This document shows positions 28,504 to 39,950 of a DNA stretch of 64,000 nucleotides, one piece after another. Where the stretch lies: contig JAWNGF010000008.1 in assembly GCA_037039685.1 (NCBI GenBank), positions 1,612,001 to 1,676,000 on the forward strand, given 5' to 3'. Each line of letters starts with the position of its first letter. The first letter of the stretch is position 1. Source of the DNA: Ceratobasidium sp. AG-K (Eukaryota; Basidiomycota; Agaricomycetes; Cantharellales; Ceratobasidiaceae). The notes under the pieces were generated by a model. The model searched no databases. It had not been told where the DNA came from and saw nothing but the letters and a program-made list of their open reading frames with translations. The position numbers and the translations under genes were made by a program.

Positions 28504-28961
28504 TGTTGTAAGCTTCTTCTTGATGGCTATGAGACAAGCCGCGATGGAGAGTGGACGGCACTAAGACCTAAATGACCTCTTGAACCGCAACACACTTAAG
28601 TGTCTGTGGGTTCTTGAGGGTAGGGGTGGTTCAAAGTGTCACTCAAAAGGGATGTTTGACAAGACAAAACAAGCTGGGGTTACCAGGCTTGTTGGTCCTC
28701 TATATATATAAAAAGGGTGGCCAAGTCATACAAAGCATAGCCACAAGAGTCATAGCAGTCTACCAATCAGGAGTGTCCATATGAGTCATGCTGTATGAAC
28801 AGACATGACTCATACAAAGCACAGCTGCATTACACAATGTAACAGGAAAACCACAAGGAGGTGGTAATGCGGTGGGAAAAGAGAAACAAAACATAACATA
28901 CACAGCCACAAGCCAGGACAAGACGCAGACGAGTCCGATGGAGTGAGCAAGGCTCACGACA
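28504..28961 (-). repeat. Family A solo LTR (458 bp) in the family C polypurine tract
   Basis: Reverse orientation: forward strand reads TGTTGTAAGC to GCTCACGACA. It lies in the C-rich (minus-strand G-rich) tract beside the C 3' LTR. The flanks are CCCCC and TCCCC, an imperfect duplication. It is the product of LTR-LTR recombination of a family A insertion. Confidence 0.9.
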
Positions 28962-29049
28962 TCCCCCCTCTAGGCCTCCAAGTCACACAAGGAGGCAACA
29001 GACATCACAGACAAGTAGCGATTCACCAAAACATACTCCTCCTCCCTGT

Positions 29050-29486
29050 TCAGCACAAATGGGTCCTCTGCCATCCCAGTACCTTCCAAACATCCTCCTC
29101 ATCATCCTCCATCAGATTGATAATGGGCTCTTGACGCCCAGGCCCATTGGTGAGGTTGATGACCTCAAAGGGTTCTTGGAGACCAAGTTGAACACACCTC
29201 AAGGCGTCCATGATTTCCCAGGCATCATGGATGTCTTGTGCGGTCAGAGCAATCCACAAGTTCCATTGGACAAGTGGAAACCCCACAAAAGAGCGGGGGG
29301 GGGGGGGCAGCAGTGGTAGGAGCATGCGCCAACAATAAAGTAAAAATGTTGTTGGAGGCCCAAGTGCCAGTATCAACCATCCTTGGCCAGAGGTACAACC
29401 TCAAGTGTCCAGTTGAAGGAGGCCAAGCATGTGTAGAGGTTGTTATTGATGCGGATGAGGCAGGTGTTGGCAGAGAGGGTAGACAT
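29050..29486 (-). pseudogene. Family C ORF3-like third ORF, broken
   Basis: Minus-strand ATG at 29486 (MSTLSANTCLIRINNN), overlapping the pol tail in another frame as ORF3 does in family A. A TGA breaks it after LEVVPLAKDG, and the frame shifts at a 13-G homopolymer (29295-29307). The last 60 or so residues stay open (EPFEVINLTNGPG, then EPIINLMEDDEEDVW) to the stop at 29050. Two hydrophobic-acidic SUMO-interaction-like motifs mirror the NPIDLT-acidic motif of family A ORF3. Overall similarity to family A ORF3 is weak, so homology is an inference from position and motif. Confidence 0.5.
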
Positions 29487-31583
29487 GGCACGGTGGGTGA
29501 AGCAAGAGTGGGAAGTGGTTTTAGCACAGGAGGGATGAAAGTAAAAACTTTTTGATGAGGGATTTGAATCCCGGCTGCCTCTTCTATACACTTGGAGTGC
29601 CAAATGGGGTAATCTTCCTTGTTGTTGGCAGTCGAATCCTCCTTTGTCTCTTCATGGCAACATTTCCTTGTAACCTTGGGAACTTCCTCAATGGCTTCTG
29701 GGTGTTCCTTGTGGAACTTGTTGATGAGTTCTGATGCATTGCCAAGGTTCTCCAAGGGTTCCCAAGAATTGTGTTCTGCCGTGTAACCCTTCCATTTGAC
29801 AAAGTACTTCAGGACTCCTTTCTCAACTTTGGAACTTTGAATGCTTTCCACCTTGTACTCTTCTTCTCCTTCTGGCATTTTGACAGGAGGGGGTGGTTTG
29901 ACATGGCACCCCTCAATTTTGTCCTCTTTGTACTTGGCTAAACGTGACACATTGATTACCAGGTGCATGGTCATGGACGGTGGGAGATCTAATTTGTAAG
30001 CGTTTTTTCCAACAGCTTCCAGAATAGTGAATGGACCAAGACATTTGTGGGATAACTTAATGAAAGGCCTGTTTGTTGTGATGTGGTTGTGACTCAGCCA
30101 CAGCTTGTTGCCAAGGATGAAAGGATCTTCCTGCCACCGCCTGTCCACGTATTCCTTGTCCCATTCCTTGCTTAGTGTCAAACTGGCCTTAGCTTCTTCC
30201 AAATTGTCTTGAATGCGCTGCACATGAGCTGCGGCCTCTGGCACAGATCCATCCTCTACTGGTGTGCCTTCAATTGATGGATGGCAGGCCGTGTTGGCAA
30301 AGAATGGTGTCATGCCAATACTGGAGTGGAACAAATTGTTGTACGCAAACTCAGCAAAAGGTAATAACAAGGTGCAATCATGTTGCCTGAAAGCACAGTA
30401 GGTACAAATAAAGGCTTCTACCATTTGGTTGATGCACTCCGTTTGTCTGTCAGTTTCCGGGTGATATGCCATGGAGAGTCTGGGCCGGATGTTCAGGGCC
30501 TGGTAAAGTTCTCTCATGAATTTGGATGCAAATGTAGGGCCACAATCAGATACAATGGTTTCTGGGGTTCCATGCAACTTCCAACAATGCTCCATGAACA
30601 GGTCCGCAAGTTTGGGTGATGTGGTCCTTTCAGTACAAGGTATGAAATGTGCCATCTTTGTTAGGGTGTCCACAACAACCAAGATGGAGTCTAGACCTTT
30701 TGACAGTGGAAGTTTAACAATCATATCAACGGAGATGTGTTGCCAGGGTTTGGAGGGAAGTTCAAGTGGTTGCAATTCACCAAGTGGGCATTGATTGATT
30801 GGTTTTGATTGTTGGCACAAGTTGCATGAAGAAATGTATTTGTTGACATATGCTTTCATGGATGGCCACCAATACTGCTGCTTGACCATCTCCAGGGTTT
30901 TCACTTGCCCCATGTGTCTGGCTGCTTTATTGTCGTGGTGGAGTTCCAGGATCTGGCGCTTGATCCTGTTGTTGCTAGGGACATAAATCTTCCCTTTGCA
31001 ATACAACATATCATTCCTGATTTGCCAATCTCCAAACTCCTTCTGTACTGACACTGGTGCCTTTTCTGGTTGGTTGCTAAGGAAAACCCAAATTGCTGTA
31101 ACATAGTTGTCCTCTTGTGTCTGATCCTTGATTGCTTGCCAAGTACCCGTGGTTGATGCCATACCCTGAGGTTCCTCTTCTGCCAAACTGATGAAGAGAT
31201 GCGGTGGAAGTAGGGGTTTCTGAGGGACTACCCCCCCTTCTAGGTCATAGTTGCTCTGTTGACTAAGTGCATCCTCCTTTCCATTAAGTCCGCTGGCCCT
31301 GTACTTGATCTGGAAATTGAATTCTGAGAGAAAGACTGCCCATCTATTCTGTTGTTTGGTCAGAACCTTGGAGGTCATGAAGTATTCCAGGTTTTTGTGG
31401 TTGGTAATGAGTAACACAGGGATTTCAGTTCCTTCCAAAAGGTGGCACCATTCCTTGAAAGCCTTGATAATTGCCAGGAGTTCTTTGTCAAAGATATTGT
31501 AGTTCTGTTCAGCTGGAGACAGGCTTTTGGACATGAAGGCAACATGGTGGAGTTTGTTGTTGGAATTGTGTTGACTGAGAACT
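29225..31583 (-). pseudogene. pol: Family C pol, 3' part: RNase H to chromodomain
   Basis: Continues from 39307 across the solo LTR/A3 insertion (duplication GAACT). It contains RNase H (FDKELLAII; NHKNLEYF), the integrase HHCC (CNLCQQSK) and a DDE core (SVDMIVKLP, SDCGPTFAS, ETDRQTECIN). The third motif reads DRQTEC rather than DGQTER. A GPF module and a classical chromodomain (YFVKWKGY, NSWEP) follow. The tail after about 29600 overlaps the ORF3 remnant. This part has no internal stop. Confidence 0.9.
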
Positions 31584-31869
31584 TGTCGTGAGCCAGCTCA
31601 CTCCATTGGACTCGTCTTGCGCCTTGCCCGTCTGTTCTTGTTTTGTTGTTTCTGTTTGTGTGCTGTTTGCCTTTCCTGTGCTGCGTTGCCACCTTCTTGT
31701 GGTTACCTTGTTACTTTGTGTAACGCAGCTGTGCTTTGTACGAGTCATGTCTGTTCATACAGCATGACTCACATGGACACTCCTGACTGGTTGACTGTTG
31801 TGACTCATGTGGCTGCGCCTTGTATGACTCAGCCACTTTCTGAATATATATAGAGGACCAACGAGCCTG

Positions 31870-32336
31870 TGTCGTGAGCCATGCTCTTGCCATCGGTCTC
31901 GTCTATGTCTCATCCTCCCTCGTCGTTTGTGTTTATGTTAGTTCTTTGTTTTTCCTTTTCTTTCCTGCCGCGTTGCCACCTTCTTGTGGTTTTCTGTTAC
32001 ACTGTGTAATGCAGCTGTGCTTTGTACGAGTCATGTCTGTTCATACAGCATGACTCACTTGGACACTCCTGACTGGCTGTTATGTATGACTCGTGTGGCT
32101 GCGCTCTGTATGACTCGGCCACTCTTTGTATATATATAGAGGACCAACAAGCCTGGTAACCCCAGCTTGTTTTGTCTTGTCAAAACATCCACTTTGAGTG
32201 ACACTTAGAACCACCCCTACCCTCAAAAGCCTACAGACACTTAAGTGTGTTGCGGTTCAAGAGGTCACTTAGGTCTTAGTGCCGTCCACTCTCCATCGCA
32301 GCTTGTCTCATAGCCACCAAGAAGAAGCTTACAACA
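31870..32336 (+). repeat. A3 5' LTR (467 bp)
   Basis: Begins TGTCGTGAGCCATGCTC and ends TTACAACA. The U3 is a different subtype from A1/A2 but keeps the TGACTC cluster, TATATATATA and AGCTTGTTTTGT. Confidence 0.95.
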
Positions 32337-32365
32337 TTACAAAACAAGCTTAACAACATACAAAC

Positions 32366-34362
32366 ATGTCTATTCAAGAAGATGGAGGGTCACATCCCTC
32401 ATCCACTATATCAACAAGAAGAGGACCCAGTCGGGCAGCAAGGCCCACAGGATCACTAAACAAGCAAGATATCACACAAACTCAAGCAGGAGGTCCTGCC
32501 CAATCACGCCCCCAAAGTCAAACATCAATGCCGGGAGCATTCGGCATTTCCAACATAACAACGGTACAAGAGGAAGAACCCACTATCACAAATAGAGAAC
32601 CAGGAGATCTCACAAATGACCCCACTCCAGCTGTAATTCGCATTCCAATTGGTAGCCCAGGGCCATCGCGCCCCTCGTGGCCACTAGGGACTAGGAGACA
32701 GTTCTTTTCTCCCCAACCCAAAGCTCATGGAGGCGTGTTGCTTGTCCCCATTAGACCTCCCCCCACACCACACGTTCCCAATGTCCCTACAATCCCTCAA
32801 ATTGGAGGAACCATTACCAACGCAGGACCAATTCCAATGGCTTCCCAGCCAGTCACACCAGCAATTCCAGCACCACCATATATCCCAGAGGGTTACTCCG
32901 AGCAATTGGCCCCGGTACAACAAAGTGCCGGTGATCCAGGAAGCTCAAGTTCAAGTTCCAGCTCTAGCAGCAGGACTGTAATCAGTAATCTAGACAACCT
33001 GGACGACCTTCTAGAAGGAAGACACAACGCCACCCTTAGGGTTATAGACGGAATGAGAGTCACTGTTGATCGAAGGCTTAGCGGCCTAGAACAGGCCACA
33101 CAAGTCCTTGCAAACAACCAGCAAATCTTTAACGACTCCATCAACACCCTACAAGGCACATTGACGGACATCCTGAACTCAGCAAGAAATGGCAAACATA
33201 ATTCCTTTCTAGTTGGTCAAGACGTAACCCGCCTTCAAAATGAGGTTACCAACACTCAAGGACTAGTGAACAACGTACGCAAAGAACTCAACACTACCAG
33301 ACAAGGGCAACTCGAATGGAACGAGGCAGTAACACAAGGACTAGAAACCTTACGCCAGGAAGGAACCTCCTTCACTGCCAAAATCACAGAAGTTCAGGAA
33401 GCTATCAACAATATGCGAGAAGAAATGGACGAAGTATCCCTGCACGGGATCCCCTCTAGGAGATCAAATTCTCCACCACATCCAGACGCGGAATCTACCA
33501 GGATCGACGAATTAAATTAAGAATCCAACGACTGACCGAGAACCCAAACATTGGTAGCGGACCACGTCATCCCAAGGTGACTCGTCCAGAAGCCTTTGAC
33601 GGAAAGAAAGGAGAAGGTGCCGAAATGTTCATCACACAAATGGAGAGCTACCTTGTACGCCTAGGTGATCAATACACCTCCAACAAAGAGAGGATCCGCA
33701 AAGCTCTAGCAAACTTCAAGTCCGAGAACAGAGCCGCCACTCACTGGGCACAAGTACTCTTAAGATCGCTTAACCAAAGGGAAAATAACCAAAACCTCGC
33801 TTCATGGGAAAGTTTCAAGGCACACTTCATGGAACAGTTCAGCGACCCCAACAAAAAAGCTAAGGCTGAATCGGACATCCGAAAATGCAAACAGAACAAC
33901 TCAGTAGCAAACTATGCTTCGGAATTCCAATATCTTCTTGTAGACCTAAACTGGGGTCACGAAGCTCTGATCAACCAATTCAAGGAAGGATTGAAGCCTG
34001 AAGTCAAAACCGAACTGGCTCGTTTCAAACTTACCCTGATCAACGAAGATGGGACAGAACGAGAACTATCCCTTGACCGATGGATATCAATCGCAATCTC
34101 CATTGATCAGAAACTACAAGCGATCAAGAACACGACAGGGAAGAAGACAATAACAGCATCCTCTAGTTCTACAAAGAGACTTCCAAATGAGGTTTACAAG
34201 GCTAGGATTTCCTCGAAACGCTGCCTGAAATGCGGATCAGACAAACACCTACTTGCCAAATGCCCGGAGAAGGAATGGAAAAAGGAGGAACCTAACCTCA
34301 AAGGAAGGGAAGGAAAAATTGAAGAGGAACCCGAGTCGGGAAAAGGCGAGGTCTCCCTCTAA
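32366..34362 (+). pseudogene. gag: gag of A3, one-base deletion
   Basis: Starts MSIQEDGGS. A single G is missing at about 33514 (GAATTAAATTAAG against GAATTAGAATTAAG in A1), which causes a stop at 33518-33520. The frame resumes through the Gag core to a CCHC knuckle (CLKCGSDKHLLAKC) and the stop at 34360-34362. The slip heptamer GGGAAAA is kept at 34338-34344. The knuckle and C-terminus are of the A5 subtype, while the N-terminal two thirds resemble A1, which suggests past recombination between subtypes. Confidence 0.9.
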
Positions 34363-37300
34363 CCGTGTGTGGAGAGACCAACGAACCAGTAATGGAAACA
34401 ATGTACCTTAGAGCTACCAGCGAATCCACAATTGTCTACACAAATATTACTGGAATCACGGAACCCATTGCTACCCTCATTGACTCAGGAGCATCAAGGA
34501 ACTTCATCAACATCACTTGGGCACGAAGAAACAATGTGGCTCTAATTGAACTAGCTACACCTAGAAAAATAATTGGAATCCAAGGAAAGGAACTGGCACA
34601 TCAAATCCGATTCAAAGCAAGTCTGGAATTTGAGTTACATGGAAAAAACTTCAAGCAAAACTTTTTCGCCATGCCTACTGGAGATACACACTTGATTCTG
34701 GGGTTAGAATGGCTAGAGGAAGCCAACCCAATAATCGATTGGCTATCAAAAGAAATTTCCTGGCGACCAGACAATATCCTTGGAAAAACGGCAGAAATCG
34801 AAGACATACCCGAGGAATTCAAGGATTATGCAGAAGTCTTCAGCGAGGAAAAATTTAAACGGATACCGGACCATCGCCCATACGACTGTTGCATCGATCT
34901 AGTGGAAGGAGCCGAACTCCCTAAACCGGCTAGACCAATTTCACTCTCACCGGCAGAATCCATAGCCCTCAGAAAGTACCTAGATGAGGAACTAGCAGCA
35001 GGCAAAATCCAACCGAGCAAATCACCAGTAGCCGCAGCAACATTCTTTGTCAAAAAGGGACTAGACCCAAAGAACCCGGAAAAACCTCCAGAACTCAGGT
35101 TGGTCCAACACTTCGGCCCGATGAACGAAATAACAAAGGACGACCGCTTTCCTATGCCACTAATGGAAGATCTCCTCAACAAGATCAAGGACGCAAAAAT
35201 CTTTTCTAAAATAGACTTGCGTATGGGGTTCAACAACATCCGAGTCAAAGAAGGAGACGAATGGAAAACAGCATTTCAAACCAAGGAAGGCCTTTTCAAA
35301 TATATTGTCATGCCCTTCGGATTGAAGAATGCGCCGGCAACATTCCAACAATATATGAATCATATATTCCACAACCTGATTGACGTCTGTGTCATTGTTT
35401 ACATCAATGACATATTAATTTTCTCCAAAGACCGAAACCAGCATGTGGAGGACGTTCAAAAGGTACTCAAAATCCTGTTAGACAACAACCTCTTTGCAAA
35501 ACTGCCAAAATGCGAATTCTTTGTCAAGAAACTTGTCTACACAGGAATAAATATCAGCGAGGAAGGGATATCAATGCAAGAGGAAAAGGTCAAAGCAATC
35601 AAGGAATGGAAGGAGCCAAGGACAGTCAAACAGGTCCAAGCCTTTCTAGGATTTGCAAATTTTTACAGGCGATTCGTACCAAACTTCAGCGGACTGGCCA
35701 AACCCTTAACCGTTTTAACAAGGAAGGATCAGAAATGGAAATGGGAAGCAGAACAACAGGAGGCTTTCGATAACCTGAAGAAGGAAATATGCAAGGAACC
35801 ACTCCTGCGACATCCAGATCCAGCAAAACCTTACATATTGGAAACCGACGCAAGCGGTGTTGCTATGGGATCGATACTTTCTCAAAGACAAGACGACGGT
35901 TACTTACACCCGATCGCTTTCCTATCAAAATCCTTTAACGCTGCACAAATGAACTACAATGTCCATGACAAGGAATTGATGGCAATTGTGGAATCACTAA
36001 AACACTGGCGATTGCATCTAGAAGGAACAAGAGAACCGATAACAATCTACACCGATCACCGTAACCTGCAATACTGGAAGAAGGCGACTACATTTAACCG
36101 ACGTCACACTCGATGGCACCAAATCCTGGCGTCCTACAACTTTGAAATAGTTTACCGTCTGGGGAATATGTCAACAAAGCCAGACCTACTGTCCAGAAGA
36201 GCGGATCATAGCAAAATACCAACAGCAGAGCAAATTATGATCAAGGAGGAACAGTTCAAAGGATTCGCCAGGGAAGTCAAGTCAGACATTATCACGGACA
36301 TTAAGGAAGCACAAACCGAAGATGAAAGCATCAGGAAAATCATAGAATTGTGCAAAAAGAAGGAAACCCTACCCAAATCAGTGCAACAGGGAATCAGGAA
36401 CTACAACTTTGAGGAAAACCTGCTCTGGATAGATGGGAAAATCTACGTACCAGAAGACAAGGACACTAGACTAAAAATACTCAGATTACACCACGATTCA
36501 CCAATGGCAGGGCACCAGGGTCAAGCCCGAACGTTGGAATTAATCTCAAGGAAATACTACTGGCCGGGACTTAAAGCAACAGTGAACAAATACGTTGACT
36601 CTTGTGAACAGTGCCAAAGAGCAAAAGGAGCAAAAAGCCAAGTACCACTAAAAGCACTCGAGATCCCGAACAGTCCATGGGAGGATATTGCATATGATTT
36701 CATTGTAAAACTCCCAAAATCACAAGGCAATGACAGCATTCTAGTGGTGGTGGATTGATTCTCTCGCATGGCACACTTCATAGCCTGCAAAGAATCAACA
36801 ACTGCGGATCAACTTGCCGATCTTTTCCTGAAAAACGTCTGGAGGTTACACGGCTTCCCACGAAGTACAGTTTCGGACAGAGGAACAACCTTCAACAGCA
36901 AGTTCCTGAAGGCCCTCTACCAAAAAATCGGAACAAAACCGACGTTCAGCACGGCATATCATCCACAAACAGACGGAATAACGGAACGGATAAACCAGTG
37001 GATAGAAGCATGACTCCGCACATTTGTTAACTACAGGCAAGACAACTGGGCTGAACTACTTCCTATCGCAGAATTCTGCTACAACAACCAGCGACACGGG
37101 ATCACAGGGAAAACCCCATTTGAGATTGTCAACGGCAGAGAACCACTATGGAATGTTTCAACAGAAGTCACCATGATTCCTGAAGCTAATAAGAAAGCAA
37201 ACAACTGGCAGGAAGTATGGGACGAAGCAAAAGCAGCAATGGAATGGCACAGGAGAAAAGACACAGTGGAACATGAACCAAAATACAAAGAAGGCAACCT

Positions 37301-38231
37301 TGTCTGGCTTTACGGACAAAACATAAAGACAAACCGTCCCAACAAGAAACTTGACAACAAGAAACACGGTCCTTTCAAGATCAAGAAAGTCATGTCTAGC
37401 CACGCCTACAAATTGGAGCTTCCAAAAACCATGAGGATACACCCTGTGTTCCACAGCGACCTTCTTAGCCCATACAAAAAGGATGAGAACTTTCACAGAA
37501 ACCAACCCCGACCACCGCCGATCACAACAGAAGAAGGAGAGGAAGAATACGAAGTGGAAAAAATTGTGGACTGGAAGGAAACAAAGGACGGGTTGTTCTA
37601 CAGGGTTAGATGGAAGGGTTATGATGAAAAAGAAGACACAGAACAACAGGCAGAAGATTTTGGTCACCTCAGAGTAATAATAAGGAAGTTCTTGAAGGAT
37701 TTCCCGAACGCCCCAACACTGTCAAACTACAAGACAAGAAGTATTAAAGGGAGGGCGGAACGGAACGACAACACAACTTGCAGAACTTGCTCATATTCCA
37801 ACTCGCTCTACACACTTAACGCTCTAAACCTCTTTTGCACATTATGCCCGCCGTCACCCGTGCCGCCATTGCCAACAACCTTGTGCGCGTTCTCGAGGGG
37901 CCTGCCTTCCATACGGCTCGCATCCTTGACTCGGGAGCCACTCTCTATGTCTTCAAAAGGTCCCAGCAGAGCCCAGGCCGACTCCAATTCTGGGCCTCCG
38001 ACGACATCTTGCACTCCGACCTGGGAGAGTTCGAATGGGTTGGCAAAAAATGGCCAACACGCATGCAGCTCCAGCAAAAAGACATCTACGTATGCCAAGG
38101 ATGCGCGGCCTTCCAAGTATCCGAGGCCGTGCTGCTATCAATGCACAAGCTCGGGGTGGTCGAATGGGGACAAGAAGGAGCCTACAGCAGCCAATGGGTT
38201 CCAGGATACGAAGGCCGTCCTCCCACTCTGA
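34344..38231 (+). pseudogene. pol: pol of A3, RT active-site loss and two nonsense codons
   Basis: All one frame. Protease DSGAS is intact. The RT motif is YIND (codon AAT where A5 has GAT), which removes a catalytic aspartate. A stop TGA at about 36756-36758 replaces Trp in VVVDWFSRM, and another TGA at about 37011-37013 replaces Trp in IEAWLR. The integrase and chromodomain parts beyond are otherwise preserved, and the tail to 38231 overlaps ORF3. The changes are all G to A on this strand. Confidence 0.92.
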
Positions 38232-38653
38232 GGCCTCAATGGGCCGAAGCATGGGACAAGAACTTCAAAGCAGACTTGGCGGATTGGAGGATGGAGCGGG
38301 GACGCTACCATAGGGAGAAGTTCAAATGGAAGCCATTCTGGTGGCAGGAGAAGAATGCGGACTTGTTGCAATGGGAGGAAGTCGAGCCGGACGTACGACA
38401 ATGGGACAAGGACCATGTGGAGGAGCAGGAGAGGGTCATGGACTGGTCCAAGGCAGATTGGACGGACGAGAGGACCTGGGAGAAGTGGGAGGAGCACTGC
38501 AACAAACCAGGGAACACTGTGTTCAACCCCATCGATCTCACGGAGGAAGAGGAGGACAAAGTCGACTCCCTGGTCAAAAAGGTCAACAAGGACTGCTGGG
38601 TGCAGGAGATCGCTCCTCTCGGGTTCCCCTCAAGGACCTTAAAGGGGGAGTAA
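37844..38653 (+). CDS. ORF3 of A3 (269 aa, extended C-terminus)
   Basis: ATG at 37844 (MPAVTRAAIANN), CxxC (VCQGCAAF), a Trp-rich acidic half and NPIDLTEEEEDKVDS. The usual stop after CWVQ is changed to Glu, so the frame runs 15 residues on, through the sequence before the polypurine tract. ORF3 is still open here although pol of the same copy is dead, and most differences from A1 ORF3 keep residue type. Confidence 0.8.
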   Translation: MPAVTRAAIANNLVRVLEGPAFHTARILDSGATLYVFKRSQQSPGRLQFWASDDILHSDLGEFEWVGKKWPTRMQLQQKDIYVCQGCAAFQVSEAVLLSMHKLGVVEWGQEGAYSSQWVPGYEGRPPTLRPQWAEAWDKNFKADLADWRMERGRYHREKFKWKPFWWQEKNADLLQWEEVEPDVRQWDKDHVEEQERVMDWSKADWTDERTWEKWEEHCNKPGNTVFNPIDLTEEEEDKVDSLVKKVNKDCWVQEIAPLGFPSRTLKGE

Positions 38654-39120
38654 TGTCGTGAGCCATGCTCTCGCCATCGGTCTCGTCTATGTCTCATCCT
38701 CCCTTGTTGTTTGTGTTTATGTTAGTTCTTTGTTTTTCCTTTTCTTTCCTGCCGCGTTGCCACCTTCTTGTGGTTTTCTGTTACACTGTGTAATGCAGCT
38801 GTGCTTTGTACGAGTCATGTCTGTTCATACAGCATGACTCACTTGGACACTCCTGACTGGCTGTTATGTATGACTCGTGTGGCTGCGCTCTGTATGACTT
38901 GGCCACTCTTTGTATATATATAGAGGACCAACAAGCCTGGTAACCCCAGCTTGTTTTGTCTCATCAAAACATCCCCTTTGAGTGACACTTAGCACCACCC
39001 CTACCCTCAAAAGCCTACAGACACTTAAGTGTGTTGCGGTTCAAGAGGTCACTTAGGTCTTAGTGCCGTCCACTCTCCATCGCGGCTTGTCTCATAGCCA
39101 CCAAGAAGAAGCTTACAACA
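38654..39120 (+). repeat. A3 3' LTR (467 bp)
   Basis: Preceded by TTAAAGGGGGAGTAA and followed by GCCTG and the second half of the split solo LTR. Confidence 0.95.
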
Positions 39121-39306
39121 GCCTGGTAACCCCAGCTTGTTTTGTCTTGTCAAAACATCCCCTTCAAGTGACACTTAGAACCACCCCTACCCTCAAGAGC
39201 CTACAGACACTTAAGTGTGTTGCGGTTCAAGAGGTCACTTAGGTCTTAGTGCCGTCCACTCTCCCTTGCGGCTTGTTTCATAGCCACCAAGAAGAAGCTT
39301 AGGACA

Positions 39307-39424
39307 GAACTGCCCCTGTGGCTTTGTCCAATGCGTCACATTCAATGATGAACCCCTTGTCCTGATCAGGCTGCAGAAGGATAGGCACTTTGATGAATTC
39401 CTTGATTAATCCCTGGAATGCAAG
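39307..39424 (-). pseudogene. pol: Family C pol fragment: RT/RNase H junction
   Basis: On the minus strand it reads FQGLIKEFIKVPILLQPDQ and then FIIECDALDKATGAVL, the connection and first motif of RNase H. The first catalytic motif reads ECDAL where LETDAS is usual, so RNase H is also altered. It links 39883 to 31583 across two insertions with GCAAG and GAACT duplications. Confidence 0.85.
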
Positions 39425-39882
39425 TGTTGCAAGCTACTTCTTGGTGGCTGTGAGATAAGCCGCAAGGGAGAGTGGACGGCACTAAGACCTAAGTGACCTC
39501 TTGAACCGCAACACACTTAAGTGTCTGTAGGCTCTAAAGGGTAGGGGTGGTTCTAAGTGTCACTCGAAGGGGATGTTTTGATGAGACAAAACAAGCTGGG
39601 GTTCCCAGGCTTGTTGGTCCTCTATATATATTCAAAAAGGGCAACCAAGTCATACAGGACACAGCCACATGAGTCAAAGCATTCAACCAGTCAGGAGTGT
39701 CCATGTGAGTCATGCTGTATGAACAGACATGACTTGTACAATAGCACAGCCGCATTACACAATGTAACAGAACAACCACAAGAACGTGGCAACGTGGCAT
39801 TGGGAACAGAAAGACAAAACGAGACAAGTTACAGATGGGGGAGGCAACAGACAAGTCCAATGGAGGGAGCTGGCTCACAACA
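39425..39882 (-). repeat. Family A solo LTR (458 bp) in family C pol
   Basis: Reverse orientation, forward ends TGTTGCAAGC and GCTCACAACA. A perfect GCAAG duplication lies at 39420-39424 and 39883-39887. Confidence 0.93.
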
Positions 39883-39945
39883 GCAAGTTCTGCTTCCGTT
39901 CCCCATTCCCATTGCTTTGTTTTCATGGTTAAGTTGTACAAGGGG
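39883..39945 (-). pseudogene. pol: Family C pol fragment: RT thumb
   Basis: Minus strand reads VPLYNLTMKTKQWEWGTEAEL, which joins in frame with 39419 onward. It is separated from the rest of the RT by the LTR at 39951-41219 (CACAC duplication). Confidence 0.85.
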
Positions 39946-39950
39946 CACAC

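Larger units (their letters stand above)
31870..39120 (+). mobile_element. A3: full-length family A element, inactivated
   Basis: LTRs 31870-32336 and 38654-39120 (467 bp each, about nine differences by eye, mostly transitions). The duplication is GCCTG. gag has a 1-bp deletion, RT has YIND instead of YIDD, and pol has two TGG-to-TGA stops. ORF3 is open but has lost its usual stop. The pol and ORF3 subtype (TMYLRATSESTIVYTN; CWVQ end) matches A5 and differs from A1, A2 and A4. Confidence 0.95.
31584..39306 (+). repeat. Family A solo LTR (467 bp) split by A3
   Basis: The LTR halves are 31584-31869 and 39126-39306. The GAACT target duplication at 31579-31583 and 39307-39311 shows the LTR landed in family C pol. 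A3 (31870-39120) entered it with duplication GCCTG (31865-31869, 39121-39125), between the TATA element and the predicted transcript start. The order is therefore C, then this LTR, then A3. Confidence 0.93.

Noticed and set aside
28504..28961. Perfect target duplication for the solo LTR at 28504
   Set aside because: Flanks are CCCCC and TCCCC within a homopolymer tract, so the duplication cannot be confirmed; the solo LTR call rests on its sequence.
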